From: Sphaerisporangium sp040649355
GTDB lineage: Bacteria; Actinomycetota; Actinomycetes; Streptosporangiales; Streptosporangiaceae
NCBI RefSeq assembly: GCF_043197795.1
Contig: NZ_JBICTU010000022.1
Location: 1-64,000 of the forward strand
Reading direction: 5' to 3'
DNA: 64,000 nt
Made by a program: the position numbers and the translations under genes. Below are positions 34,690 to 42,278 of this stretch, piece by piece (the first letter of the stretch is position 1; every line of letters begins with the position of its first letter). The notes under the pieces were generated by a model, which was not told where the DNA came from, searched no databases, and saw only the letters and a list, made by a program, of their open reading frames with translations.

Positions 34690-34854
34690 ATGGACAACGG
34701 CGGACTGATCCTGCTGGTCTTCCTGGCGTTCTTGTTCGTCTGGGCGCTGAACCGCGTCCGCCGGACCCTGCGGTTCGGCCCGGTCGCCTACACCGGCGTC
34801 GTCATCACCTTCATGATCGTGATGCTCGCCCTCTACACCCAGACCCAGCGCTGA
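34690..34854 (+). CDS. Small membrane protein
   Basis: 54 residues (MDNGGLILLVFLAFLFVWAL, then NRVRRTLRFG and a second hydrophobic stretch VAYTGVVITFMIVMLALYT). It has two predicted membrane segments joined by a basic loop. ATG 34690 has GGAGG eight bases upstream, which chooses it over an in-frame start at 34639. The preceding 230 bases hold a two-copy 27-bp repeat (34601-34656) and no other gene. Function unknown. Confidence 0.6.
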   Translation: MDNGGLILLVFLAFLFVWALNRVRRTLRFGPVAYTGVVITFMIVMLALYTQTQR

Positions 34855-34860
34855 CACCTT

Positions 34861-35640
34861 TCACGTGCGCGAACTGCCCTCCAGCAGCACCCGGGCGACC
34901 AGCCCGGGGTCGTCGCTCATGGGGACGTGCCCGCATCCCCTCAGCAGCTTGACCCGCTGCTCCGACCACCGGGCCGCCCGTACGGCCTGCCGGCGGAGCA
35001 GCACCCGGTCGTGTTCTCCCCACGCGATCGTGGCCGGCGCCTTCGGCCGTCCCGGTGGCACGATCGAGGAGAACGCGGCGAGCGTCTGATCGAAGCCCAC
35101 CGCGGCGCGCAGGGCCTGACCGCCCGCGATCACCGCTTCGGGGGTCATGCGCGAGGGGTGGGCGACGATCAGCCCCACCGACAGCGCGCGCCCCACCGCG
35201 GACCTCGCCACCGCGTCCGTACGGCCCGGGGAAAGCGACCGGGTGAGCTCGCGCATGCCCCGCAGGATCGCCCGCGTCAGGAAGAGCTCGGCGCCGGACC
35301 AGAACCCCGCGGGCGACAGCGCGGTGGCCGACCGGACCGCGCCCCGCGCGGCCAGCGTCAGCGCGACGTAGCCGCCCAGCGAGTTCCCCGCCACGTGCGG
35401 CTCGCGCACCCCGAGGCGGGCGCAGAAGGACTCCACCGCGTCTGTGAGGGTCTCGGCGTTGTACGGCACGCCGGACGGCAGCGGAGGCGAGGCTCCGAAC
35501 CCGGGGAAGTCCACGGCGATGACGTCACGCGAGGTGGCGAGCAGGTCGAGGACGGGTTCCCAGGCCTGCCAGTGGTGACCTATACCGTGCAGCAACACCA
35601 GAGGCGGCCCGGAGCCGCGCCGCTCGAAGGCCAGTTCCAT
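34861..35640 (-). CDS. Alpha/beta hydrolase
   Basis: 259-residue alpha/beta-hydrolase. The oxyanion HG is in LLHGIGHHWQAWEP, the nucleophile Ser in VAGNSLGGYVAL, the acid Asp in WGEHDRVL and the His in GCGHVPM. It follows the aldehyde dehydrogenase by 32 bases on the same strand, so it is probably the last gene of the catabolic operon and may open a lactone or cleave an ester intermediate. That role is inferred only from position. The start ATG 35640 has a weak site. Confidence 0.85.
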   Translation of the reverse strand: MELAFERRGSGPPLVLLHGIGHHWQAWEPVLDLLATSRDVIAVDFPGFGASPPLPSGVPYNAETLTDAVESFCARLGVREPHVAGNSLGGYVALTLAARGAVRSATALSPAGFWSGAELFLTRAILRGMRELTRSLSPGRTDAVARSAVGRALSVGLIVAHPSRMTPEAVIAGGQALRAAVGFDQTLAAFSSIVPPGRPKAPATIAWGEHDRVLLRRQAVRAARWSEQRVKLLRGCGHVPMSDDPGLVARVLLEGSSRT

Positions 35641-35672
35641 GCGCCCGAGTCAAGCATCCATCCCCGGCCCTG

Positions 35673-37208
35673 TCACTGACGTGTCCACTCGGAGTCGACG
35701 AGGCGGGGAAGCCCGAGCGGGTTGCCCTCGCGCAGCGCCTCAGGCAGGACCGCGTCGGGCGTGTTCTGGTACGCCACCGGCCGCAGGAACCGGCGGATCG
35801 CGGCGGTGCCCACCGAGGTGTGGGCGGCTGAGCTGGTCGCGGGGTACGGTCCGCCGTGGTGCATGGCCTCGGTCACCGCGACCCCGGTCGGGTAGTCGTT
35901 GAAGACGACGCGCCCGGACCGCTCGGTGGCGAGCGCCACCACCTCGCCGAGGTCCTCCTCCGGCTCGGCGTGGAGCGTGAACGTCAGGCTGCCCGGCAGG
36001 AGGTCCAGCATCGACAGCAGCCGAGCCCGCGAACCGTACCGGACCAGGATGGACGCGGGCCCGAAGTGCTCCTCACGCAGGTACGGCCGGGCGAGGAAAG
36101 CACCGGCGTCCGCGACGACCAGGGTGTTCTCGACCTCGACGTCCGACAGCCGCCGCCCCCCGGCCGCGAGGCGCACCCCCGGCGTCGCGCACGCCTCCTC
36201 AAGGGCCGTGGTCAGCGCCTCGGCCATGCCCGCGCTCAGCATCGGCCCCGCCGCCCCGGCGGCCAGCTCGCGGCGCAGCTCGTCCACCAGCGTGTCACCG
36301 TCTTCGCCCTCGGGCACGAAGAGCAGCCCCGGGCTGGTGCAGAGCTGGCCGGTACGGAGCAGCAGCGACGCGGCCAGTTCCTTCGCGATCCGCGCGCCGC
36401 GCGCCCGCAGCGCGGAGCCGGTGACGACCACCGGGTTCACGCTGCCCATCTCGGCATAGACCGGGATCGGCTCGGGCCGGGCGGCGGCGAGGTCGTACAG
36501 CGCCCGCCCCCCGGTCGTCGATCCGGTGAAGCCGACGGCCTTGATCCCCGGCTCGGCGACCAGGTGCCTGGCGAGCGCGTGGGAGCCTCCCTGGAGGAGG
36601 GCGAACGTCCCGGCGGGCGCCGCGACGGCTTTGAGTGCGGCGTCCACGGCCTCCGCGCACAGTGACGAGGTGACCGGGTGCAGCGGGTGGCCCTTGACGA
36701 CGACGGGGCACCCTGCGGCCAGGGCGGACGCCGTGTCGCCCCCGGCCACGCCGAAGGCGAGCGGGAAGTTGCTGGCCCCGAACACCGCGACGGGACCGAG
36801 CGGCACGTTCATCCGGCGCAGGTCGGGGCGGGGCGGGCCGGCGCCGGGATCGGCGTGGTCGATCGTCGCCTCAAGCGGGCGGCCGGTGAGCACCAGGCGG
36901 GAGAACATCCGGAGCTGGCCGACGGTGCGGAGCGACTCTCCCTCCAGCGCGGCCACGGGCAGGCCCGTCTCCTGGTGGGCCGCCGCGACGATCTCCCCGC
37001 CGCGGTCCTCCAGCGCGGCGGCCACGGCGTCCAGCAGGTCCGCGAGCCGGGACGGCCGCCAGGTCCGCAGCTCCCGGTACGCGTCCGTGGCCGCCGCGAC
37101 GGCCGCCGTGACCTCGGCCGAAGTGGCCTCGTGGATCGGGGGACCGTCCTTCCCCGTCAGCGGGGACGTGGCCCGGAAGCTCGCCGGCTCGGGAGCATGA
37201 GAACGCAT
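35673..37208 (-). CDS. NAD(P)-dependent 2-oxoglutarate-semialdehyde-type dehydrogenase
   Basis: 511-residue aldehyde dehydrogenase. The nucleophile Cys is in RTGQLCTSPGLLF, the general-base Glu in PVYAEMGSVNPVVV, and the cofactor loop is GFTGSTTGGRAL. The Q-L/F-C-T-x-P-G and E-M/L-G-S-V-N-P forms are those of 2-oxoglutarate semialdehyde (2,5-dioxovalerate) dehydrogenases, which finish oxidative pentose, galactarate or hydroxyproline breakdown by giving 2-oxoglutarate. ATG 37208 has AAGGAAA upstream. Between it and the dehydratase is a six-unit tandem array. With the pentonate-type dehydratase it suggests sugar-acid catabolism. Confidence 0.87.
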   Translation of the reverse strand: MRSHAPEPASFRATSPLTGKDGPPIHEATSAEVTAAVAAATDAYRELRTWRPSRLADLLDAVAAALEDRGGEIVAAAHQETGLPVAALEGESLRTVGQLRMFSRLVLTGRPLEATIDHADPGAGPPRPDLRRMNVPLGPVAVFGASNFPLAFGVAGGDTASALAAGCPVVVKGHPLHPVTSSLCAEAVDAALKAVAAPAGTFALLQGGSHALARHLVAEPGIKAVGFTGSTTGGRALYDLAAARPEPIPVYAEMGSVNPVVVTGSALRARGARIAKELAASLLLRTGQLCTSPGLLFVPEGEDGDTLVDELRRELAAGAAGPMLSAGMAEALTTALEEACATPGVRLAAGGRRLSDVEVENTLVVADAGAFLARPYLREEHFGPASILVRYGSRARLLSMLDLLPGSLTFTLHAEPEEDLGEVVALATERSGRVVFNDYPTGVAVTEAMHHGGPYPATSSAAHTSVGTAAIRRFLRPVAYQNTPDAVLPEALREGNPLGLPRLVDSEWTRQ

Positions 37209-37221
37209 CGCTGTTTCCTTC

Positions 37222-37445
37222 GGGAGTGCGATTCGGAATGAGGACACACGAGCTTCAGGTGGGATTCGACTCGGATGAAGTCACACGAGCTTCAGGTGGG
37301 AGTGCGACTCGGGTGAGGACACGAGCTTCAGGTGGGAGTGCGACTCGGGTGAGGACACGAGCTTCAGGTGGGAGTGCGACTCGGGTGAGGACACACGAGC
37401 TTCAGGTGGGAGTGCGACTCGGGTGAGGACACACGAGGTTCAGGA
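37222..37445. repeat. Six-unit tandem array, 36-39 bp
   Basis: Six contiguous units begin at 37222, 37261, 37298, 37334, 37370 and 37408 (lengths 39, 37, 36, 36, 38, 38). The shared core is GGGAGTGCGACTCGGGTGAG then ACACGAGCTTCAGGT. Units 3 and 4 are identical, and two units differ by an AC insertion. The array fills the whole spacer from the ALDH ribosome site to the dehydratase stop; the TCA of the last unit is that stop codon. Confidence 0.93.
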
Positions 37446-39182
37446 GCGGCCTATGACGGGCTCCACGAAGCGGCGGTGCTCGGGGGTCGGCGCCTGGAGG
37501 AAGTCCAGGTCGCAGCCTTCGGGCGCCTGGGTCACGTGGTCCTGGTAGAGGCGGGGCCAGCCGCGCAGGTGCGGCGTGCGGAACGGTTCCGCGCGCTCAC
37601 GACGCGCCTCCAGCTCCGCCTCGGGAACGTCGAGGTGGAGCAGACCGGCCTCCACGTCGAGTTCGATCATGTCCCCGTCCCGGACCAGGCCGAGCGGGCC
37701 TCCGGCCGCCGCCTCGGGCGCCACGTGGAGCACGCACGTCCCGAAGCTCGTCCCGCTCATGCGCCCGTCGCTGATCCGAACCATGTCCGTGACGCCGGCC
37801 GCCGCCAGGCGCGCGGGGATCGGGATCATCCCCCATTCGGGCATCCCGGGCACGGCCTTGGGTCCGCACCCGGTCAGGACGAGCACCGTGTCCGCGCTGA
37901 GCGGCAGGTCAGGATCGTCCAGGCGCCGCCGCAGGTCGTGCCAGCCCCGGAAGACGACGGCCGGACCCCGGTGGCGGAACAGCCCAGGGCTGGCGGCGGC
38001 GGTCTTCAGCACGGCGCCGTCCGGGGCCAGGTTGCCCCGGAGCACGGCGATGCCGCCGCGCTCCTGGACCGGGGAGTCCAGGGTCCGGATCGCGCCGCGC
38101 GGAGACCCTCCGGTGGCGGAGACGTACCCGCTGAGCGGGCCTCCGGTGACCGTCGCCGTCTGGAGGTCGAGGTGACCGGCGATCTCGGCGAGCAGGACGG
38201 GCAGCCCGCCTGCCCGGTCGAAGGCGTCCATCAGGTACCGCCCCGACGGCGACACGTCGGCGAGGACGGGCACCCGGCGGCCCAGCTCCTGGAACCGTTC
38301 GAGGGGGATCCGCAGCCCCAGCCGACCGGCGATCGCGCAGAGATGGATGACGGCGTTGGTGGACCCGCCGATCGCGGCGAGCACCGTGACCGCGTTGTCG
38401 AAGGCGGCGGACGTCATGACCGCCGAGGGGCGGAGCCCCTCCTCCACCATGGCCACGACGCGCCGTCCGGCCCGCTCGGCACCGAGGCGGGCGCGCGGGT
38501 CGCCGGTCGGGATCGAGGACGTCCCCGGCAGGGACATGCCGAGGGACTCGGCGAGCAGGGCCATCGTCGAGGCCGTCCCCATGGTGTTGCAGGCGCCGGG
38601 GCCGCAGCTGAGGCAGCGCTCGAACGCGGCCCAGTCCTCGGGGCTCATCCGCCCGTTGCGGTACTCCTCCCAGTGCCGCCACAGGTCCGTTCCCGTGCCG
38701 ACCGGCTTGCCCCGGAAGACCGCGACCGGACGGGATCCCCCGGCCACCTGGATCGCCGGGAGATCGGCGCTGGCGGCGGCCATGAGCTGGGCGGGGATCG
38801 TCTTGTCGCAGTTGCCCAGCAGCACCACCCCGTCGATGGGGTGGGCCCGCAGGGTCTCCTCGACGTCCATGGCCATGAGGTTGCGGTACAGCATGGCCGT
38901 GGGCTTCATGAGGTCCTCGCCCAGGCTGATGGTGGGGAACTCAAGGGGGATGCCCCCCGCCGCCCGTACGCCCTCCTTCACCGCCTCGGCGAGGTCGCGG
39001 AGTCCCTCGTTACAGGGGTTGAGATCGCTGACGGACTGGGCGATGCCGATGACGGGCCGGGGGTCGCCGGGCGACACGGTGATCCCCAGCGACCCGAGGG
39101 CGGCGCGGTGCTCGACGGCGACCTCGTCGTCGCCGTCGAACCACGCGGCGCTACGCAACCCGGGCGTCACGGCCCGCACCAC
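37440..39182 (-). CDS. IlvD/Edd-family sugar-acid dehydratase
   Basis: 580-residue Fe-S dehydratase. Cluster and magnesium residues are in DLNPCNEGL, LLGNCDKTIPAQL and CGPGACNTMGTASTM. Other blocks are AIGGSTNAVIHL, GAIRTLDSPVQERGGIAVL and DGRMSGTSFG. Length and the N-terminal RSAAWFDGDDEVAVEHRAAL fit pentonate (arabinonate/xylonate) dehydratases better than isoleucine-pathway IlvD. The likely product is a 2-keto-3-deoxy sugar acid. The start GTG 39182 has no clear ribosome site; GTG 39170 is possible. It lies in the catabolic operon between two tandem-repeat spacers. Confidence 0.87.
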   Translation of the reverse strand: MVRAVTPGLRSAAWFDGDDEVAVEHRAALGSLGITVSPGDPRPVIGIAQSVSDLNPCNEGLRDLAEAVKEGVRAAGGIPLEFPTISLGEDLMKPTAMLYRNLMAMDVEETLRAHPIDGVVLLGNCDKTIPAQLMAAASADLPAIQVAGGSRPVAVFRGKPVGTGTDLWRHWEEYRNGRMSPEDWAAFERCLSCGPGACNTMGTASTMALLAESLGMSLPGTSSIPTGDPRARLGAERAGRRVVAMVEEGLRPSAVMTSAAFDNAVTVLAAIGGSTNAVIHLCAIAGRLGLRIPLERFQELGRRVPVLADVSPSGRYLMDAFDRAGGLPVLLAEIAGHLDLQTATVTGGPLSGYVSATGGSPRGAIRTLDSPVQERGGIAVLRGNLAPDGAVLKTAAASPGLFRHRGPAVVFRGWHDLRRRLDDPDLPLSADTVLVLTGCGPKAVPGMPEWGMIPIPARLAAAGVTDMVRISDGRMSGTSFGTCVLHVAPEAAAGGPLGLVRDGDMIELDVEAGLLHLDVPEAELEARRERAEPFRTPHLRGWPRLYQDHVTQAPEGCDLDFLQAPTPEHRRFVEPVIGRS

Positions 39183-39196
39183 CGGAACCGGCCGAC

Positions 39197-39296
39197 GATC
39201 ACACCAGGCCGCAAGCCCGGGAAAGCGATCACACCAGGCCGCAAGCCTGAGAAGGCGGTCATACCAGGCCGCAGGGCGCGGAAGGCGGTCACGCTA
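39197..39296. repeat. Four-unit tandem array, 30 bp
   Basis: Units begin at 39197, 39227, 39257 and 39287 with core GATCACACCAGGCCGCAAGC. They diverge progressively toward the end, and the last is cut by the stop codon (CTA, 39294-39296) of the U32-like gene. The unit is a multiple of three and reads as a repeated GLRPGVIAFP peptide in one minus frame, which lacks a ribosome site. Confidence 0.88.
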
Positions 39297-40217
39297 GGCC
39301 GCCCTGCGGGGGAGGCCGAGGCCCGCCGCGTGCGGCTTCGACTGGACGGCGTCGCTACCGGAGCGGGCCAGCCATTCGAGGGCGACCGCCGCCCTGTGGA
39401 CCTTGGCGCGGACGTTGCGGACGGCGTCGTCGAGCAGTTGCTCACCGCACGGGTAGACGTCCCTGGCGTTGCGCAGGCCGAACTTCGCGTACAGCGGTGC
39501 CCCGATCGCCACGAGATCGGCGATCTCGTGGCCCCGTACGACGCCCCCAAGAGCGTCGGACGACTCCAGGTAGAGGTCGAGCGGGAGGTCGGTGGCCGCC
39601 CGCATGTCGGCCAGGTCGGCGTAGGTCAGGTCCGAGGGGACGTTGACCGTGGAGGCCCCGAGGTCCGCGAGCACCCGCAGCGCCGCCGGGTTGGAGGGGG
39701 CGAGGGAGACGCTGACCTTCCACACGCACTCGTCGGTGAGGTCGCCGGCCCGCTGGAGATCGCGGAGGGCGACCAGCAGCCCGATGTCGGCGATGAGGAA
39801 GCTCCGGATGCCCGCGTCGACGGCACGTACGACGTCCTCGACCCCGTACATGAGCTGGCGCACTCCGCGCAGTTGCCCGCCGCGTCCCGCGCCCTCCGGG
39901 GTACGGGCGTTGGCCCCCACGTCGAACGACTCGCGTGGCCCCACGAACAGCGACACCTCGACGCCGTTCTCGGCGCCCATCGCGGCCATGTCGCGCAGCT
40001 CGGAGGTGGTCAGCAGCATCGCCCCCGACCCCTGTGAGACGCGGTTCACCACGACGCCGTGCGTCGCGGCGGCGGACAGCGCCGCCTCGAAGACCTTCGG
40101 GCCCTCGACGCTGGGGATCTCGATACGGAAGCTGGCGCCGTCCGGAAAGCGACCACGGCTCGAAGCGACGCCGTGCCGATACGGCAGCCGGTAGGTCTGG
40201 TTCTCTAGCGTTGGCAT
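39294..40217 (-). CDS. U32-peptidase-like TIM-barrel protein
   Basis: 307 residues. Strand-helix repeats run from ASFRIEIPSVEGPKVFEAAL through VVVNRVSQGSGAMLLTTSEL, VEVSLFVGP, IRSFLIADIGLLVALRDLQ, WKVSVSLAPSNPAALRVLAD and YAKFGLRNARDVYP. They resemble U32 family proteins, a TIM-barrel group now known to include hydroxylases rather than only peptidases. The four-cysteine iron-sulfur set of UbiU/TrhP-type members is absent (only two Cys), so its chemistry is unclear. ATG 40217 has GAGGAG. Position in the operon suggests an isomerase, aldolase or dehydratase step, not proven. Confidence 0.7.
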   Translation of the reverse strand: MPTLENQTYRLPYRHGVASSRGRFPDGASFRIEIPSVEGPKVFEAALSAAATHGVVVNRVSQGSGAMLLTTSELRDMAAMGAENGVEVSLFVGPRESFDVGANARTPEGAGRGGQLRGVRQLMYGVEDVVRAVDAGIRSFLIADIGLLVALRDLQRAGDLTDECVWKVSVSLAPSNPAALRVLADLGASTVNVPSDLTYADLADMRAATDLPLDLYLESSDALGGVVRGHEIADLVAIGAPLYAKFGLRNARDVYPCGEQLLDDAVRNVRAKVHRAAVALEWLARSGSDAVQSKPHAAGLGLPRRAA

Positions 40218-40269
40218 TTTTCTCCTCGATGAGAACGCCAAGGACGGGACGGTTGGTGGATGACGGGCC

Positions 40270-40503
40270 TCAGTCGCGCGCCGCGGCCACCAGGCCGGGC
40301 GGCGGCGTGTGGTCGACCGGCGGGTAGCCGGCCCGGTAGCCCTTGAGGCGGTGCCACAGCGCCTCGTCCCCCTGTCGGCAGGCCCGCAGGGTGGCGTCGC
40401 CGTCGGCGAACTGCCAGAAGGTATGGATCAGGAGGTTGCCACACACGTCGCAGTAGTCGACGGTGGTGTCCTGCCAGCTCTTGGTCAGATCCTGCCAGCT
40501 CAT
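40270..40503 (-). CDS. Small CxxC protein, carboxylase gamma-subunit-like
   Basis: 77 residues with one zinc-type knuckle half, YCDVCGNLLIHTFWQF, then GDEALWHRLKGYRAGYPP. Small Cys-containing proteins follow HyuA/HyuB-type genes in acetone and acetophenone carboxylase operons and copurify as the third subunit. The same order here (A, B, small protein) suggests an equivalent role. ATG overlaps the HyuB stop as ATGA, with AAGGGA upstream. Assignment to the acetone carboxylase gamma family would need a profile search. Confidence 0.65.
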   Translation of the reverse strand: MSWQDLTKSWQDTTVDYCDVCGNLLIHTFWQFADGDATLRACRQGDEALWHRLKGYRAGYPPVDHTPPPGLVAAARD

Positions 40504-42278
40504 GCGGATGTCCCTTCACGGAGGCGGGCGGTGGCCGCGGGGTCGACGTCGCCGGCGGCGTCCAGGCGGACCTTGTACACCGACTCCGCGTCCTCGGGGC
40601 TGACGTAGCCCTCACGGATGTCCTCGGCGACGAGCTCGGGGACGCGCTCGGACGGGGGACCGTACCCGGCGCCCGAGGGGGACGTCAGGCGCACCCGGTC
40701 GCCGCGGTGGAGGCGGACGTTGGTGAACTTGGTCGGGCTCACCAGCCCGAAGTGCTGCTGGAAGCTGACGAACTCGTCGCTTCCCGCCGGGCTGATGTCG
40801 ATCCTGGTGCGGCTGCCGTCCGAACCGCCGAACAGGCCCCACGGCTCCTGGTGGGCCCGGTCGGACAGCGCGCTCACCGAGATGGTCTCCGCGGCCACCT
40901 CCAGGACCCGGACCACGCCCGCGCCGCCGCGCAGCCGCCCGGCTCCCACCTCGTCGCGCGCGAGCCGGTAGCTCTCGTGGATCCACGGCCATCGCAGCTC
41001 GAAGATCTCCACGGGTGTGTTGCGGCAGTTGGCGTGGGGAGGCATCGTCGCGTTGTTGCCGTCGGTGCCCATCCGGCCGCCCCAGCCGGTCGCCTCGAAG
41101 TGGTAGTGGGCGTAGTAGTCGCCCGACCGGGGGTCGATGCCGCCGAACAGGAAGTTCAGCGAGGTGTTGCCGCTGGAGGCGGCGGCCCGCTCGGGCAGCA
41201 GGGGCCCGAGGACCTGACCCATGATCATCTCCATGACCCGGGGCTGGTACTCGGTCTGGCCGCCGACGCAGGCGCCCGGCAGTTGGACGCAGCAGATGGT
41301 CCCGGGCTTGGTGACGATCCGCACCGGGCGGTTGAGGCCCGCGTTGACCGGCAGGTCGGTACCGATCATGTACAGCAGCGCGTTCAGCGACGCGGACATG
41401 GTCACGACGTACGGCGCGTTGATGGGGCCGACCGCCTGGGGGTCCGACCGGGAGTAGTCGAAGATGATCTCGTCGCCCTCCACGACCAAGCTGAGGCGGA
41501 TCGCGTACGGGGTCGCGGTGATCCCGTCGTCGTCGAACCACTCGATGCCGTGGTAGACGCCGTCGGGCAGCGCGCGGATGTTCTCCCTCAGCGCGGCCTC
41601 GGTGTAGTCCTGGATGCCGCTGAACACGCGGGTCACCAGGTCGGTGCCGCGCTCCTCCATCAGTTGCTCCAGGCGGCGCCTGCCCACCTGGAGCGACCCG
41701 TACATCGCGTGCAGGTCTCCCCAGGAGTCGTTGGGCGTCCGGTGGTTGGCGAGCATGATCCGCCAGATGTCCCTGACGGGCTCGCCGCCCTTGTAGAACA
41801 GGACCGGGGGGAGCCGGAGCCCTTCCTGGTAGACGTCGGTGGCGGTGGCGGCGAACGATCCGGGCGCCATGCCGCCGATCTCGGCCATGTGGGCGATGTT
41901 GCCGATGAAGGCGACGAGCTCTCCGTCGACGAACATCGGCATGACCATCATGTGCTCGGGCATGTGCGAGCCGCCCCGGTAGGGGTCGTTGTGGATGTAG
42001 ACGTCGCCCTCGGCGAAGTTCTCCGCGCCCACCTCCCGCACGATCCAGGTCGCCGCGTACAGCGACGCCCCGAGCATCGAGGGGTTCAGGCCCGCGTTGG
42101 CGACGAGGTTGCCCTCCCGGTCAAGGATGAGCGTGGAGAAGTCCAGCCCCTCCGAGAAGATCGGCGAGTAGGCGGTCCGCATCATGGACACGGCCATCTC
42201 GTCGCAGGTGTTGACCAGCTGGCGGTGGACCAGGGTCAGAGTGATCTTGTCAACGTCCGTGCCCGTCCGTGTGCTCAC
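40500..42278 (-). CDS. Hydantoinase B/oxoprolinase-type subunit
   Basis: 592-residue HyuB-family protein: VHRQLVNTCDEMAVSMMRTAYSPIFSE, GDVYIHNDPYRGGSHMPEH, HMAEIGGMAPGSF, NAPYVVTMSASLNALLY, GWGGRMGTDGNNATMPPHANC and SPSGAGYGPPSERVPE (each given in part or whole). It pairs with HyuA to form ATP-dependent enzymes opening cyclic amides (hydantoins, 5-oxoproline) or carboxylating ketones. GTG 42278 overlaps the HyuA stop as GTGA. Together with a sugar-type importer and sugar-acid enzymes the substrate may be a sugar-derived lactone, lactam or ketone, which is inference. Confidence 0.9.
   Translation of the reverse strand: MSTRTGTDVDKITLTLVHRQLVNTCDEMAVSMMRTAYSPIFSEGLDFSTLILDREGNLVANAGLNPSMLGASLYAATWIVREVGAENFAEGDVYIHNDPYRGGSHMPEHMMVMPMFVDGELVAFIGNIAHMAEIGGMAPGSFAATATDVYQEGLRLPPVLFYKGGEPVRDIWRIMLANHRTPNDSWGDLHAMYGSLQVGRRRLEQLMEERGTDLVTRVFSGIQDYTEAALRENIRALPDGVYHGIEWFDDDGITATPYAIRLSLVVEGDEIIFDYSRSDPQAVGPINAPYVVTMSASLNALLYMIGTDLPVNAGLNRPVRIVTKPGTICCVQLPGACVGGQTEYQPRVMEMIMGQVLGPLLPERAAASSGNTSLNFLFGGIDPRSGDYYAHYHFEATGWGGRMGTDGNNATMPPHANCRNTPVEIFELRWPWIHESYRLARDEVGAGRLRGGAGVVRVLEVAAETISVSALSDRAHQEPWGLFGGSDGSRTRIDISPAGSDEFVSFQQHFGLVSPTKFTNVRLHRGDRVRLTSPSGAGYGPPSERVPELVAEDIREGYVSPEDAESVYKVRLDAAGDVDPAATARLREGTSA

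Noticed and set aside
37222..37445. CRISPR array
   Set aside because: Units are contiguous with no unique spacers between them, repeats are not palindromic, and no cas gene is near.
39167..39550. Protein with GLRPGVIAFP repeats on the minus strand
   Set aside because: It overlaps the end of the U32-like gene in another frame, has no ribosome site, and the repeat is better explained as a spacer minisatellite.
37476..40037. 853-codon plus-strand open frame opposite the dehydratase and U32-like genes
   Set aside because: It runs through two genes, two stop codons and a tandem array on the other strand and has composition of an antisense frame only.
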